In this document: positions 37,901-48,500 of the stretch, piece after piece
Layout: every line of letters starts with the position of its first letter
Position numbering within the stretch: the first letter of the stretch is position 1
NCBI GenBank assembly: GCA_963281255.1
Contig: OY725491.1
Coordinates: 5,692,857 to 5,756,856, forward strand
DNA: 64,000 bases
From: Aphrocallistes beatrix
Taxonomy: Eukaryota; Porifera; Hexactinellida; Sceptrulophora; Aphrocallistidae
Direction of reading: 5' to 3'
Notes under the pieces: generated by a model
The model's database searches: none
What the model was told of the DNA's origin: nothing
What the model saw: only the letters and a program-made list of their open reading frames with translations
Made by a program: the position numbers and the translations under genes

Positions 37901-38595
37901 TTGTCCAATAATCATCGCACATATATCTCCATCCAGAAGTATAAACCTGCAGTAATCCAGTGACCGCATTAATTCGAACTGATCCATAGTCTACAATCAT
38001 AAATTAAATTAAATTAATATGGTAGTGTATTTCACCGAAATTCGTAATATTTTATATATTTTTTAGTAGCTGAACTTTCGTCCCTGGGATTTTCATCCCG
38101 GACTTTTTGTCCCCGAAATTTCGTCACTGAAAATTTCTTTCCTCGGTAACTTCGTCTTATTATGATAAAGATTAAAATAAACTGGCACTAATATAAAAGG
38201 GTTGGAAGCAGTGGCGTAGAGAAAGAGGGACGCCATGGCTAAGGCTATTCTATCAGTAGAAAGCGAAATGCAGACTGTTTGGATTTAGGGAAATTTGCTG
38301 TATTTGCTAACAAGCATTGTAAGAGTGCATCCGAATTGAGAATTGAAATTACTTCTGCGTGAAACGTTTCACGCAAAAGTAATTTAATTTCCTGGCTACG
38401 CCGCTGGGCGGAAGTTGAGGATTTTAGAACGGAGAATATTGCCAAAGGGGGAATTCAGGGGACGAAAGTTTCATCATTCAGTTTTTACACCACAATTCAC
38501 TCACCTGTCCCGTGAACTTGCTTATGATATGTAGCAAATATTAAACATTGCAGCAATAAAGTCCAGAATGGTAAAGAACCACTATTTAAATTCAT
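25751..38595 (-). CDS. Receptor D: adhesion GPCR with 16 SRCR-type domains
   Basis: Inferred exons in transcript order: 38505-38595; sixteen SRCR exons 37703-37990, 37296-37607, 36775-37077, 36319-36627, 35937-36257, 35139-35447, 34523-34837, 34150-34461, 33732-34043, 33296-33607, 32655-32957, 32140-32460, 31168-31497, 30535-30843, 30154-30447, 29777-30088; then 28927-29501 (Ig), 28492-28794 and 28213-28338 (GAIN-like), 27439-27922 (GPS, TM1-3), 26704-27351 (TM4-7), 25751-25950 (tail). The sum, 7389 nt, is in frame: 2462 aa. SRCR domains bind proteins and microbial surfaces in known families; here they would be the sensor of a self-cleaving GPCR. Convergent to gene F; the gene on its other side, E, is on the same strand. 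Confidence 0.85.
26023..26440 (+). repeat. R1 repeat, internally deleted, in the last intron of receptor D
   Basis: Starts at TATTAAAACGCTAGGATTC and ends at GAAGCGCGCTTGT like 2629-3388, but lacks much of the middle and part of the GC-rich end. Confidence 0.65.
26704..27922 (-). CDS. Receptor D GPS and seven helices (27439-27922 and 26704-27351)
   Basis: The first exon has the GPS: ACVFLSGTSWVSEGL, then NCTSTHLTSFAVFV (first and third canonical Cys only), followed by TM1-3 with KKFFKVEANIIYFNYFLSM and LLHYSWLAVFTWTLCIGI. After an 87-bp intron the second exon has FGWGFPIVVPIITVII (TM4), HCFLNFSGG in the loop, TM5, GLIMTPVLGFPWLILIF (TM6), and TM7 ending VVVLRNKEIQ. The second exon is 648 nt, 24 more than in B, C and E. 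Strong similarity to the plus-strand receptors over all helices. Confidence 0.9.
28213..28794 (-). CDS. Receptor D GAIN-like exons (28492-28794 and 28213-28338)
   Basis: Two phase 0-0 exons of 303 and 126 nt. The first begins EYGSQTTVAKTSLALAITLD and ends STNRRTLR; the second begins IATSIIKRSA and ends GKSGTVDLKEE. The second exon matches E closely (GSDILTVALAGKSG in both). They occupy the position of the GAIN core before the GPS. Confidence 0.75.
28927..29501 (-). CDS. Receptor D Ig domain and helical GAIN start
   Basis: 575 nt, phase 1 in and phase 0 out. Ig pattern: FECEAVGHPKPDVYWTRD and VFHCVAENRLGRDHVSV. Then a helical region (NSILQDIIQELTDSRAIYD, ending INYKN). Same exon length and borders as in B and E. 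Confidence 0.85.
29777..37990 (-). CDS. Receptor D ectodomain: 16 SRCR-type exons in two alternating classes
   Basis: Every exon is symmetric phase 1-1 and a multiple of three (288-330 nt). Class 1 (37703, 36775, 35937, 34523, 33732, 32655, 31168, 30154 starts) is SRCR-like: GWGYVCDD, VACRTLGF, CNGNES, V.L.C, six Cys. Class 2 (37296, 36319, 35139, 34150, 33296, 32140, 30535, 29777) begins DGCES, has WYYIC, DVICREN, CTGDE, a Cys-x-Cys (ACEC or LCDC) and ends IQC: eight Cys. Exons 2-9 and 10-17 pair off one by one (the pairs 35139/30535, 35937/31168 and 34150/29777 are clear), so an eight-exon block was duplicated. Introns are 80-640 bp. Confidence 0.85.
30154..30447 (-). CDS. Receptor D SRCR exon lacking one disulfide pair
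   Basis: This class 1 exon has GWGYVSSINW where others have VC, and RYSRPYGNS where others have a Cys before the last strand. In known SRCR folds these two cysteines (C2 and C7) form one disulfide, so both partners are missing together. The remaining IACRDMGF, VRCGR, FDC and LTC are kept, and the frame is open. Its duplicate partner at 34523-34837 keeps both. Confidence 0.75.
38209..38406. mobile_element. hAT-like MITE in receptor D intron 1
   Basis: Ends CAGTGGCGTAGAGAAAG and the complement of CCTGGCTACGCCGCTG, the common hAT-type CAGTGGCGTAG terminus. Flanking octamers GTTGGAAG and GGCGGAAG agree at 6 of 8, as for an aged 8-bp target duplication. A hairpin around 38344-38384 is centred on TGAAACGTTTCA. 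Confidence 0.7.
38505..38595 (-). CDS. Receptor D exon 1: signal peptide
   Basis: Minus-strand ATG at 38593-38595, then MNLNSGSLPFWTLLLQCLIF and ATYHKQVHGT: a short polar start, a hydrophobic core and a polar end, typical of a secretion signal. Donor GACAG|GTGAGT leaves phase 1, matching the first SRCR exon. Confidence 0.75.
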
Positions 38596-39424
38596 CAAAA
38601 CACTATTGAAATGTAAGACTACAAGATGCTATATACAAAAGATTTTTAATCCAGCGTTTTTATATATACCCATAAGACTCCTGCTTTACAATGGCATCAG
38701 AAAAAAATGCTCTATTTTAGTCTGTCATTCATAGGGTAGGAATAATTTAGATTATCTACTACCTCTACGATTACGAATTGAATGAGCTAAGTTTTATCTA
38801 CGTACTTATAAATATGTAGTGCTGATGTAATTGTAAGGATTTACGCAATACTATTGGTTACTTTAATTAATTAAGGATTATTTTGCAAGAATCTTCTTGA
38901 TTACATAAACAAGTCAATTCATCCTTTTTCAAAACAGAGCAGGTGCATAGTACTACTATGCATAGGGATGTGCTAGTCTAAACAGTCATTATAATGCTAC
39001 GTTTCTGCTCTATTGTAACTCTATTCCATTAATAGTATTATCTTACAACATCGTTATTTCTATACAGTCAAACCGTTTGTTTTGCCCCCTCTGATGCACG
39101 GAGAAATAAGCAAAGATCGATAGGCAATTAATCGCATAAGAAAAACGGGAGCAAAAAATCCGATAGGATTTATATACATAATATAACGGTAAACATAATG
39201 CACGGGAAATGAGGAAATCATCCGGTTTCGACTGCAGCTATTAATTAAATGCAATAATAATTTTTGTGATAGAGTATTTTGCTACATTTAAAACAATAAT
39301 GCGAAAAGTATAAAGTAATTTTATATTCATGAAAAAATAGTTTAATTCAACCTAGGTTGCTAAACATGTAATAATTCAAATGTTAAATAAGATTCAGAGG
39401 TGAGTTCATGAAATGAAAAAAGCC

Positions 39425-39533
39425 CCTCACAGACGGGATGGGAGTGTACTTACCCACATTTCCTCTAACGCAGCATTGTAAAGCGTCACTAAAACAAAAA
39501 AAGAGGAAATACACCCCCATTCCGTCTGTTGAG
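39425..39533. repeat. Small terminal-inverted-repeat element
   Basis: The left end has CACAGACGGGATGGGAGTGTA and the right end its near complement (CACCCCCATTCCGTCTGTTG). One end of the same type lies at 17132-17165 in receptor C intron 1. About 110 bp, non-coding. Confidence 0.6.
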
Positions 39534-39779
39534 AACTTTACTGCTAATAATTATATACGCTAAAACGTAGATTTAAATTTTTCTGTTTCTACATCACACT
39601 TGATATACATTGATCACAAGCGGCATTTCGCGGACTTGCGTAGCGCGGCTGAAGAACACTTTGTGTTCGCAGAGTCGCCTTGCAGTCGCCTGGGAATGCA
39701 ATCAAATTCAGAATTTCCTATGGGTGTTAAATCTTAATACTTTCACTAATCCATTTCAAATTAGTTTACTTTATAAAAA

Positions 39780-40217
39780 AAAATGTTATGTGCATATACA
39801 CCCTTATATACATATTTTAACACCATTTAACGAATTTTTAAAAATATGCTAGAGACTAGCTTCCAACGGTTGATATGGGGTTTTCAGAACGTAGATTTCG
39901 AATATTATATTTTCAGATCGATATGATAAATCATTTGTTTACTTTTGTTCACATTAGATACACAAAGTGAACAAATTATAAAAATAGGCTAGAGACTGGC
40001 TTCCAAAGGTTGACATGGGGTTTTAAGGGGTGTAGATTTCGAATATTATATCTTCATATCGATATGATAAATTATTTCCTAACTTTTGTTTACAATATTT
40101 ATATAAAGTAAACAAATTCCCAAAATAGGCTAGATTGAGTAACTCCAGGCGCCCACAGGGCGACTCTGTGGACACAAAGTGTCCGCAATCCACGCAGCGC
40201 AAGCAAGCGTGCGCATG
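39780..40217 (+). repeat. R1 repeat, 3' part
   Basis: Two related inner segments (CTAGCTTCCAACGGTTGA... and CTGGCTTCCAAAGGTTGA...) followed by the GC-rich module with GTGGACACAAAGTGTCCGC, as in 2629-3388. Confidence 0.65.
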
Positions 40218-40406
40218 TGAGATATTAATCTCATTTGTACTTAGTCAAATCCTAAAGAAAAGTCGATCATAGTAGAACTTTTTGATTAATCACATTTAAC
40301 TTTTAACAAAGATTGTTATTCCACTAAACAGCAGTGAATGCATCCTATAATTAATCGGCTCAACTTATGTATAAATTCATTCAGGCACAAGTTGAAGAAT
40401 AAATAA

Positions 40407-40528
40407 TCAAAAGGGATCAATCGATTCTGTCTCAATTATTGATTGATACAAAGGCAGGCTCTGGAATATCATTGTACTGTCACTGTCAGACAAATTGTTC
40501 ATCTTTTTCTCACTGTTAGAAGAATCGT
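40407..40528 (-). CDS. Candidate alternative terminal exon of receptor E (acidic/serine tail)
   Basis: Minus strand: acceptor TTTTTATTTTCAG before 40528, phase 1 in, 39 codons and a TGA at 40407-40409. The frame reads DDSSNSEKKMNNLSDSDST and ends YQSIIETESIDPF. It resembles the D tail exon (SITETDPIEP) and its phase fits the donor at 42895 of the E TM4-7 exon. It lies 1.7 kb beyond the first tail exon (42217-42527). Either E ends alternatively in two tails or this is a leftover exon. Confidence 0.55.
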
Positions 40529-41079
40529 CTGAAAATAAAAAGAAGTTAGATATGCAAAATTACTTGTATATTAATACTTCATAATAAGAAACTATAAATG
40601 TCAAATATTTGGCAATAACAAAAGCAAAAACTTAAACACGTTTACTGAATATGATTGAAAATGCGGTTGGAAGAATCGATTACAAGGACATTTGATACAT
40701 ACTTGTATATTCAATATACCATGATTGAATACGACCCTCAATGAATACATAGTGTACTCGTATATATGTACCTTTTTATGAATCAAGTATTTTGAATGAA
40801 CAATTGACTATACTTTGTACTATACACTGTAAAATCTAAATAAAGCATACGTATATGTAATGGAAATTTGATCAAGTACTTACTAGCCAAAAAGATCAAT
40901 TTTCATAGCTAATTTCCTCGTCATTGACTATTGTTCCCTTTCACCCAATAGCAGCTATTGGATAATGCAAAGGCAACAATATTCACTGAACTCAATTAAA
41001 GACCAGAGATGCGGTTGATGATACCTGGATCAGTTATAATATTACTATGGGGGTTGACTGAATAAGGTTGAATTTTCAA

Positions 41080-41235
41080 ACTGGAAAAAGACTGAGTTTA
41101 CAATACTGGAACATGGCCGAATTATTACAAGACTAGAATAAGCCCGGATTGTCAAAACTGAAATAAGCCCGAATTTCAAAAACGGAAAGAGCGGAATAAT
41201 ACTATGTACGTAATACTGGAATAAAGAACTGATTA
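41080..41235. repeat. Degenerate tandem repeat of about 22-26 bp
   Basis: Successive versions of 'AATACTGGAA(T/C)A..GCCCGAATT' appear, such as ACTAGAATAAGCCCGGATTG and ACTGAAATAAGCCCGAATTT. Non-coding; elsewhere in 40529-42216 nothing is recognised. Confidence 0.4.
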
Positions 41236-42216
41236 AGCTAAAACCGTCTTAACAGGTGAATTTTTGAAACATTCCACACCGAAAACCCCTAGAAATCCTC
41301 TGGTTCCTAACAAACCAAAAATGCCTCCAATCGACCCCACTCTCTATTTCACGAAATAGACTTATATCTTGAAGGATACACTTCCAATTGCAGAAATTTA
41401 TTGTGTGAGATTGATTTTGCTTAGGTTTAACTGTTGTGTGAGAGAGCAATATGTTGCTAGAGTTAAAAATGTCGGTCAACAGACCGATAGTGCAGCTCCA
41501 GGAAGTAACTCGAAGGGACATGAAATGCGAATATCGGAATACATCGGGAAATACTCATTTTAGATATGCCCTGGATAGATCCCAGCACTGTTTGGCATAA
41601 TATAAATTGAATAATTACATAGAGTAATACAAATTTAAAAGTTTACTTGAAACGAGATTAATCAATACACGAGGCAATTCGAGTAAAATAGAAAACATGT
41701 TAACCTTCTAAGACGGCTAAAAAAAGATAGAATGATGAGCCTAGGATCCATTATGGAGACAAAGACATCCTCACTTACTACTACTTATGGATTAACTCGA
41801 AAATGTCCAATTTTAAAATATTTTCAATTTCTAAGCATTTACGGTAATTCACTCATTCGTATTCATTTTCAATGCATTGGATACAGTCTTGTTTGAATTG
41901 CTATTCAAAAGGAAAGTTTGGAGGAGACGAAATATCCGACCGATGAATGCCGTCCAATCACGATGCCTAGTGACTTGAGTTGTCCCCACAAGTCATTTTG
42001 GAAGATTATAGAATTGAGAGTTGAAAAAAGCAAATACATTATAACTCACAAAGGGTTCACAATATAAAGTAATACAAAATCAGGGGCAAAATCACTAAGG
42101 AAAAACGTAGTTCAGGACAGCCTAGGCTGCTAAAAGCCGATATCCTACAAATTAAGATTAATCAAATAAAGTTTTACACAAATCTACAAGATAAGGCTCT
42201 TCAATGAACTTTTTAT

Positions 42217-42527
42217 CTAAGTTTCAGCCTCATCTGGGTTAAAACACGCTTGCTGGGTATCTGATTCAGTCACATCTACCGTAGAGTAGAGCTCATTCGT
42301 GCAGCCTGCACTCGGAGTTTGCTTGTACATTGGATTAGATATCACTTCAGTCACCATTTCCATTTCAGATACGCATTGGTAGACTGGAGGTTCTTCTAGT
42401 GCACCACTAGTATAAAAAGGGTTAGCGTATACTGTCCCAGGTGTTGCAGCTTCCAACTTATCAACTTCGTAAATATTGTTCTGATAATCCATGGTTTCAG
42501 AAGGGGATTTACGTATCTCAGATTGTT
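42217..42527 (-). CDS. Receptor E tail exon with NPxY-type tyrosine motifs
   Basis: Acceptor ATTCTCCCTTTAG, phase 1 in, stop at 42217-42219. The tail contains NNIYEV, ANPFYTSG and SNPMYKQ (two NPxY motifs, ligands of PTB domains or endocytic adaptors in known proteins), PPVYQCV and NELYSTV. No sequence similarity to the D tail; it differs from the SH3-type tails of A-C but shares the tyrosine-rich theme. Confidence 0.75.
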
Positions 42528-45500
42528 CTAAAGGGAGAATATTTATTATGAGTAGTGAGAGTGGTGAGTCTTAGAATTACAAACCACTATTCTGTGAATC
42601 AACTAGTATGGCTAGGCCAGAGTATCACCCTAATTATGGAAAGCCAGACTTATGCATTGGTTTGAAAGAATTCACCTTTATTTTTCCCAATATGGGACCA
42701 GGGGAAGCAGTCATTCCAGTCACGCCATGGCCTATCACTTTCGTTGGTACACTATCATCGATTATGAGGCTATGGCTTGACCACATTAAACTTGCTCCGA
42801 AGCCCTTACAAGAAATACAAATAACGTCCTCACAAGATAAATATATTTGATGGTATAAAAAGTTGATGTTTTTCATACAATATAATAAAACTCACCAATA
42901 GAAGCACCCTGTATTTCAGATTCTTTTATTAAACGTCTTTCAAGAGTATTTGTCTTCCTGAATCGGTTGCTCGTGAAACTACTTGGAGTGGAGGAACTGG
43001 GTGCAGTCTGTTGACTAGATGGATGTGTGTTTGAAAAAGCAGTTTGTTTGCCTCTCCTAAACCGCGTCAATACTTCTTTATTCCTAAGGACGACTACTAG
43101 GAAGAAAATAAATCCCATCGCACCATTGACAATGATGAAAAGCCATTCAAGAATTGAATGCTGAATGGTAACATTAAATATTAGAATTAACCAAGGTAGT
43201 CCAAGCACTGGTGTCAGCACCAAACCTGTGATGAGCGCATTCTTGGCGATATTTCTTGTTTCATTGTTTTGAGCAGAGGCCTGAGCTCGTATGATTTGAA
43301 TTAACGCGATTATCAGGAAAACAGCATTGATCAGGATCATAATCAAAATGGGTCCAATGAAAGCCCAAATGACACCTCCTGCAATGTTAAGGAAACAATG
43401 GCTGCTAGCATCCACGTACTGATCTCGTGTTACAGCTATGGTGATGAGTGGAATAAGAAGAGGAAATCCCCAACCAAAAATGATCAAATATTTATAAATC
43501 TTCTTCGTAGACAAAACATCTAGAAAAGGAAAGATTATAATTTTGGAAAATATGCAATATCTGTTTTATAATCATTTTATTTTTAAATATGCCTAAATAA
43601 GATTATCTCAAAACTAACTTATGACGATCCTGTACATGATGAGTATTCCGATACACAGGGTCCAGGTGAACACTGATAGCCAAGTGTAGTGCAGTAAGAA
43701 TGCGATAATATTACATAATACGGTGTTGTATGTACCAACTTGAATACCAAATATGAACAGTCCAGTGGCTAACAGCATAGATAAGCAATAGTTGAAGTAT
43801 ATGATGTTAGCTTCTACCTTGAAAAATGCCTTACCAGCAATGAGGAAGAGAATGAGAGATATTAATAGAAATATAAACGAGATACTAACAAAGAAATAGC
43901 TAAGAGCTGAGAGTGCTATTGATTCTATGTAACTCTTGCTATTTTTATAAGGAGTAACAAACACTGCAAAACTTGTGAGATGTGACGATTCACAGTTTGT
44001 GAGATTGAATGTTTTTTGCTCTGTAGATAAACCGTCGCTAACCCAACTTGTACGATTCAAGAACACACAAGTACTTTCTGAAGGTTGGTTAGAATAGACA
44101 TCGAATGAGAGTTTTACCTAGACATTACAAAGATTGGCAATGAATATACATATATTCCTAAACTTGTATCAATGCATTCTCAATTAGTATCAGTCTAGTT
44201 AGCATAGAACCCCCAAATAAAATTGGAAATAGAGCACATCGTCAGAGAAATTACCACACGTGAAATCTCATAGTTACTGTATTATTTCCCAAACTGGTAG
44301 TAGTTATAATACTTAGTATTGGTATTTTTTGTTTTTTATGCTATTTGTAGTACCATTACCCAAATAGACTTATTAGACGTGTACGTATTATGCGAGTTGA
44401 GGTTATAGGAAATGTTTTCTTATAATATTAGTATATAGGATCTACTTGTATGATTCTATATAATCAGCCAAGAAACCTGCTGATTTAAAACAAAGAATAA
44501 TATAGTACAGTCTGTACAGACTGAGATGTACACTGATTTTTAGTGAAAAATAGCTTTAGTAAGTAGTACCTTTGTGAGATAAACATTTTAAAAATCGAAA
44601 TAACATAATTATACAAGTATATATGTATACAATTGAAAGAGAAAACTGTCTTACATGCGTGGAAATAGTGACATTTTTCTGTCCATAACAACACGTTGAT
44701 TATTTTATTTGCGAAGTTATCTTGAAATTCATAGTAATATAAACTCACATTTTCTGTCAAATCAACTATCCCAGACTTTCCAGCTAGAGCAACAGTAAGA
44801 ATGTCACTGCCTTGAGTAGGTTGACTGGAATCCGACTCTTTGACCTCAATTCTTTTAACAATGGAGGTCGCAATCTTAAGGTAAATTTATAATGATTACA
44901 AAATACAAACACTGTGCAGTGTATATCGAAGTATATTGTCAAAACTAGTTATAGAACTTATTTGGAATAGATTATTTAGCATAGTATGTCACAGTCAGAT
45001 TGTTTTAAAGCAGGCTAGGATAATTATAAACATTCCTTTACAAATAATTATCGTAACTCCAGAAAAGGTGGAAACTCTCACATTCCTTTCTAAAAATGTC
45101 ACTGGAACCGTACAAAAGTGTGTATTAAAATTATTACACATTTCAGATTATATGATTACAAACAAGTGCGCAAAATTTGACGGTTCCCTGTTGTACAGTT
45201 GAAAAATGCTCAATGTAATATTATCAATGAAATATTTCCCTGGTGGAGGTTATGACTTACCGCCAGACTTTTCCCATCAGTTGATAGGATAGCAGCAAGA
45301 GTTGTTGAAAGTGTTATCATTACAGAATATTCCACATCATCAGAATTCTTCACTGGAAGTTCGATTTCAGTTTTTGTTCCTCCATCTTCACTGCTTTCTA
45401 GCTCAACGTTTTGTACAACAATCGTGATTAATTGAGACACAACAGTTTTCACAGAATTCACTTCACTGTTTGCTAACTCTTCGCTGAGTCGTTTTGAAAA

Positions 45501-48500
45501 CCTTTCTAGTGTGTTTAGTGTTAGCGCCAATGCTGAAGGAATAGTTGCAACTGTGGATTCTTCTCCTTGCTGAAAAAGAAATATAAACAGTATTAGGAGA
45601 ATACAAATATTACTTATGACTTGATTATTGTATAAAACACCATTGCCAACAAAATGGATGATGAATTGTGCAAGGGATTTTAGCTTGATTATCAGTAAAT
45701 AATATTGCCTATACTACCCTCTAGCTACAAAATACCTGCGACTCAGTTGATGCTTGTATGTCTGAACTTCCGTTAACAATACTACTCAGTAAGTCCGTTA
45801 TCTTCTCAGTTGTCTCGTTACTCAATGTTCCATTAGTTTTATTAACAATTGTTTGTGCAGTCGTGGCTGCACTCTCAAGTATTTTGTTTTTTTCTTCATC
45901 TTCAATGTCAACATTATCATTTGACGCATCAATAACAACTTTAGTCATGTCTGCAGTTTGCCCAGATTTGTCATCAGAAATAGTTTCAGCTTCATCTAAC
46001 TCATTCATAATATCATCTAATGCATTTGTAATCTCTTCTTTTGAAAATACAAGTTTATATGTTACAGACACAACATCTCTTCCAGCTGAATTCTCTGCTA
46101 CGCAATAGAAAACTTTGTCGCCTGATAGATCTGTGATGCTGATTTGGAGTATTGCTGAATCATTGAATTTTGTTGAGGAATCTCGTGACCAGTATATATC
46201 TGGTGTAGGGTCACCAGTAGCAGTACATTCGATGCTTGGAATGTTTGCGTTAGTTCCATTTAATGTTTTAGTTATATTCATGTCGGGAGAAGTAATTTTT
46301 GGAGTAATTCCTGGTGGGACAAAGATATTTAAGATACAGACACTTGTACTCACAAAAATAGCATGTTATACTAGGAATATGCCATTGCTTACCTATGGGG
46401 GAAGAGGTAGTTGTAAAAGTAGAAGTTGAGATTGTTGCAGAAGTAGTGGGAGTTGATGTTGTTGGGGTAGTGGGAGTTGATGTTGTTGTGGTAATGGTTG
46501 TTGATGTTGTTGGGGTAGTGGGAGTTGATGTTGTTGCGGTAGTGGGAGTTGATGTTGTTGGGGTAGTGGGAGTTGATGTTGTTGTGGTAATGGTTGTTGA
46601 TGTTGTTGGGGTAGTGGGAGTTGATGTTGTTGCGGTAGTGGGAGTTGATGTTGTTGGGGTAGTGGCTGTTGAAGTTGTTGGACTAGTGGGAGTTGTCATT
46701 GTTTCAACAGAACCACAAGTTATACTGACATGCTCTCCACTAGCACAGTTGTGTTTTAATGTGTGTGTGCATTCAAAAATCATTGATTCATTACCATTAC
46801 ATTCTACATCATCAATTAGAAATGGATACAAAAGAGTGTTTACTTCAACTCCAGTTTCATAACTAATCAAACGGTCTTGTCCCAGTTGTTTGCATACTAC
46901 TTCACTCGCAATTCTGTTCCATCCATCATCGCACACATACCCCCACTGATTCAAATATATTTCTAGCACTCCTGAATCGCTGTTAGTTAATCGAATATGT
47001 CCATAAACTATAAGAGAGTCACAATAATATTGTTATCTGAGTAAGTTCAAGATTTGTGCAAAAATGTAGATCTTAAAATTTGATCAGGTAATATTAGTAA
47101 CATGAACAAACCTGGAGTGTTGCATTGTATTTCAACAACATTGTTAGATGGACACGATTCAATTGAAGAGGAACAATCACAAAGTGATGTCTCCTTTCCC
47201 GTGCACGTGAATCTCCTCTCTAGTATCTGGAGGCCTGAAGTAAGGTCAGAGTTAGAGACATTTGAATAAGATAATGCTGTGGATCCTTCATTTTCTCGAC
47301 ACACGACATCTGCATTCTCTTGAGTAAATCCATCTCCACACAAATGATACCATCCACCGGAATAATAGCGTACAATCTGAGGATATGAAGCAGCATTGGG
47401 GGCATAGGACTCACATCCATCTAAGTGATGAATAATAAAATTCAAATTATAACCGATATCTATAGTTTATTAGAAACACTCAATCTTTGAAGCAAATTGC
47501 AAAACTTATACTAAAATATACCTCAAATGAGACGTACTGGTAAGGAGACTAAAATAATTACATACTAATCGAAGTATGTCTTAACTGAATCACTTATAAT
47601 ATATTAGGTGGACCAAAACAAAATCCCGTAACGGCGAAAATTAAGTGTTAAAAGCTTTACTAACTGAGTTCTACTGTATTTCCTTCCGCAAATATTAAAT
47701 GCGATCAAATTAATTGTAAATGAAACTGATTATTATTAAATACTTTCTTACCAGGTTGACAGTTTAACGGTATTGTATAGTAGTAACTGCTGCAATAACT
47801 TGCTAGATGATATTTGCACTCTAACAGTTGAGTCTCATTACCAAAGCAAGCAACATCGGTTACAAAACCAGTAAAGTAGTAGTAGTAGTAGTAGTAGTAG
47901 TCATTAATTAATGTTGAAGAAACTGAATTTCTGTAACCCAGTTGTCTGCATGCTACGTCACCATCTCTAGTGTCCCATCTCTGATAACAAATGGCTATCC
48001 ATTGGTTGTAATAGAGCTGGAGTCTGTTTTGTGATGTTAACCGTATTTGTCCTTGCTCTACAAAATTAAATTACTGCAAACTTGTTCATTTTATAAAATT
48101 TATCACGGCATACTTGAAGATTACTAATAGTTTTAATAGTAGAAATTTAGCTATTGTGTTCTTAATATTCTACTTTCAAAATTATATAATTGATTTATTG
48201 ACACAGAACTTATGAATAATATAATTATATGATACCTGTATTTTTACACTGAATAACTGCTATGATTCCATCTTCACACGTTTGAATAGAATATGAACAG
48301 TTGCATAGAGAATGTTCATTGCCGTTGCAAGTGTATGCTCTATTTGAGATTGCATAATGAACTCCAGTGTTGTTAGATTGAGTTTCTCCAATCGAGAAGA
48401 CGCCACCGTATCCTCCCTCACGACATACAACATCAGCAGTCTCCATTGTGAATCCTTGCTTACAGAGATAGTAGTTGGAATGTCCATCGTAGTATCTCAC

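Larger units (their letters stand above)
38596..40406. other. Spacer between receptor E's last alternative exon and receptor D
   Basis: No gene recognised. It should contain the D promoter near 38600-38800, but no element can be named. It holds a small inverted-repeat element (39425-39533), a GC-rich R1/R2 end in reverse (39617-39700) and a partial R1 copy (39780-40217). Confidence 0.5.

Noticed and set aside
39060..39254. Small minus-strand frame upstream of receptor D
   Set aside because: No signal, domain or splice support.
42608..42850. Open frames on both strands in the intron before the E tail
   Set aside because: No splice sites in a fitting phase and no similarity to any receptor part.
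46395..46862. Plus-strand frame of Val-Gly-Val-Asp repeats
   Set aside because: Antisense of the Thr/Pro stalk and SRCR of receptor E; the repeat merely leaves several frames open.
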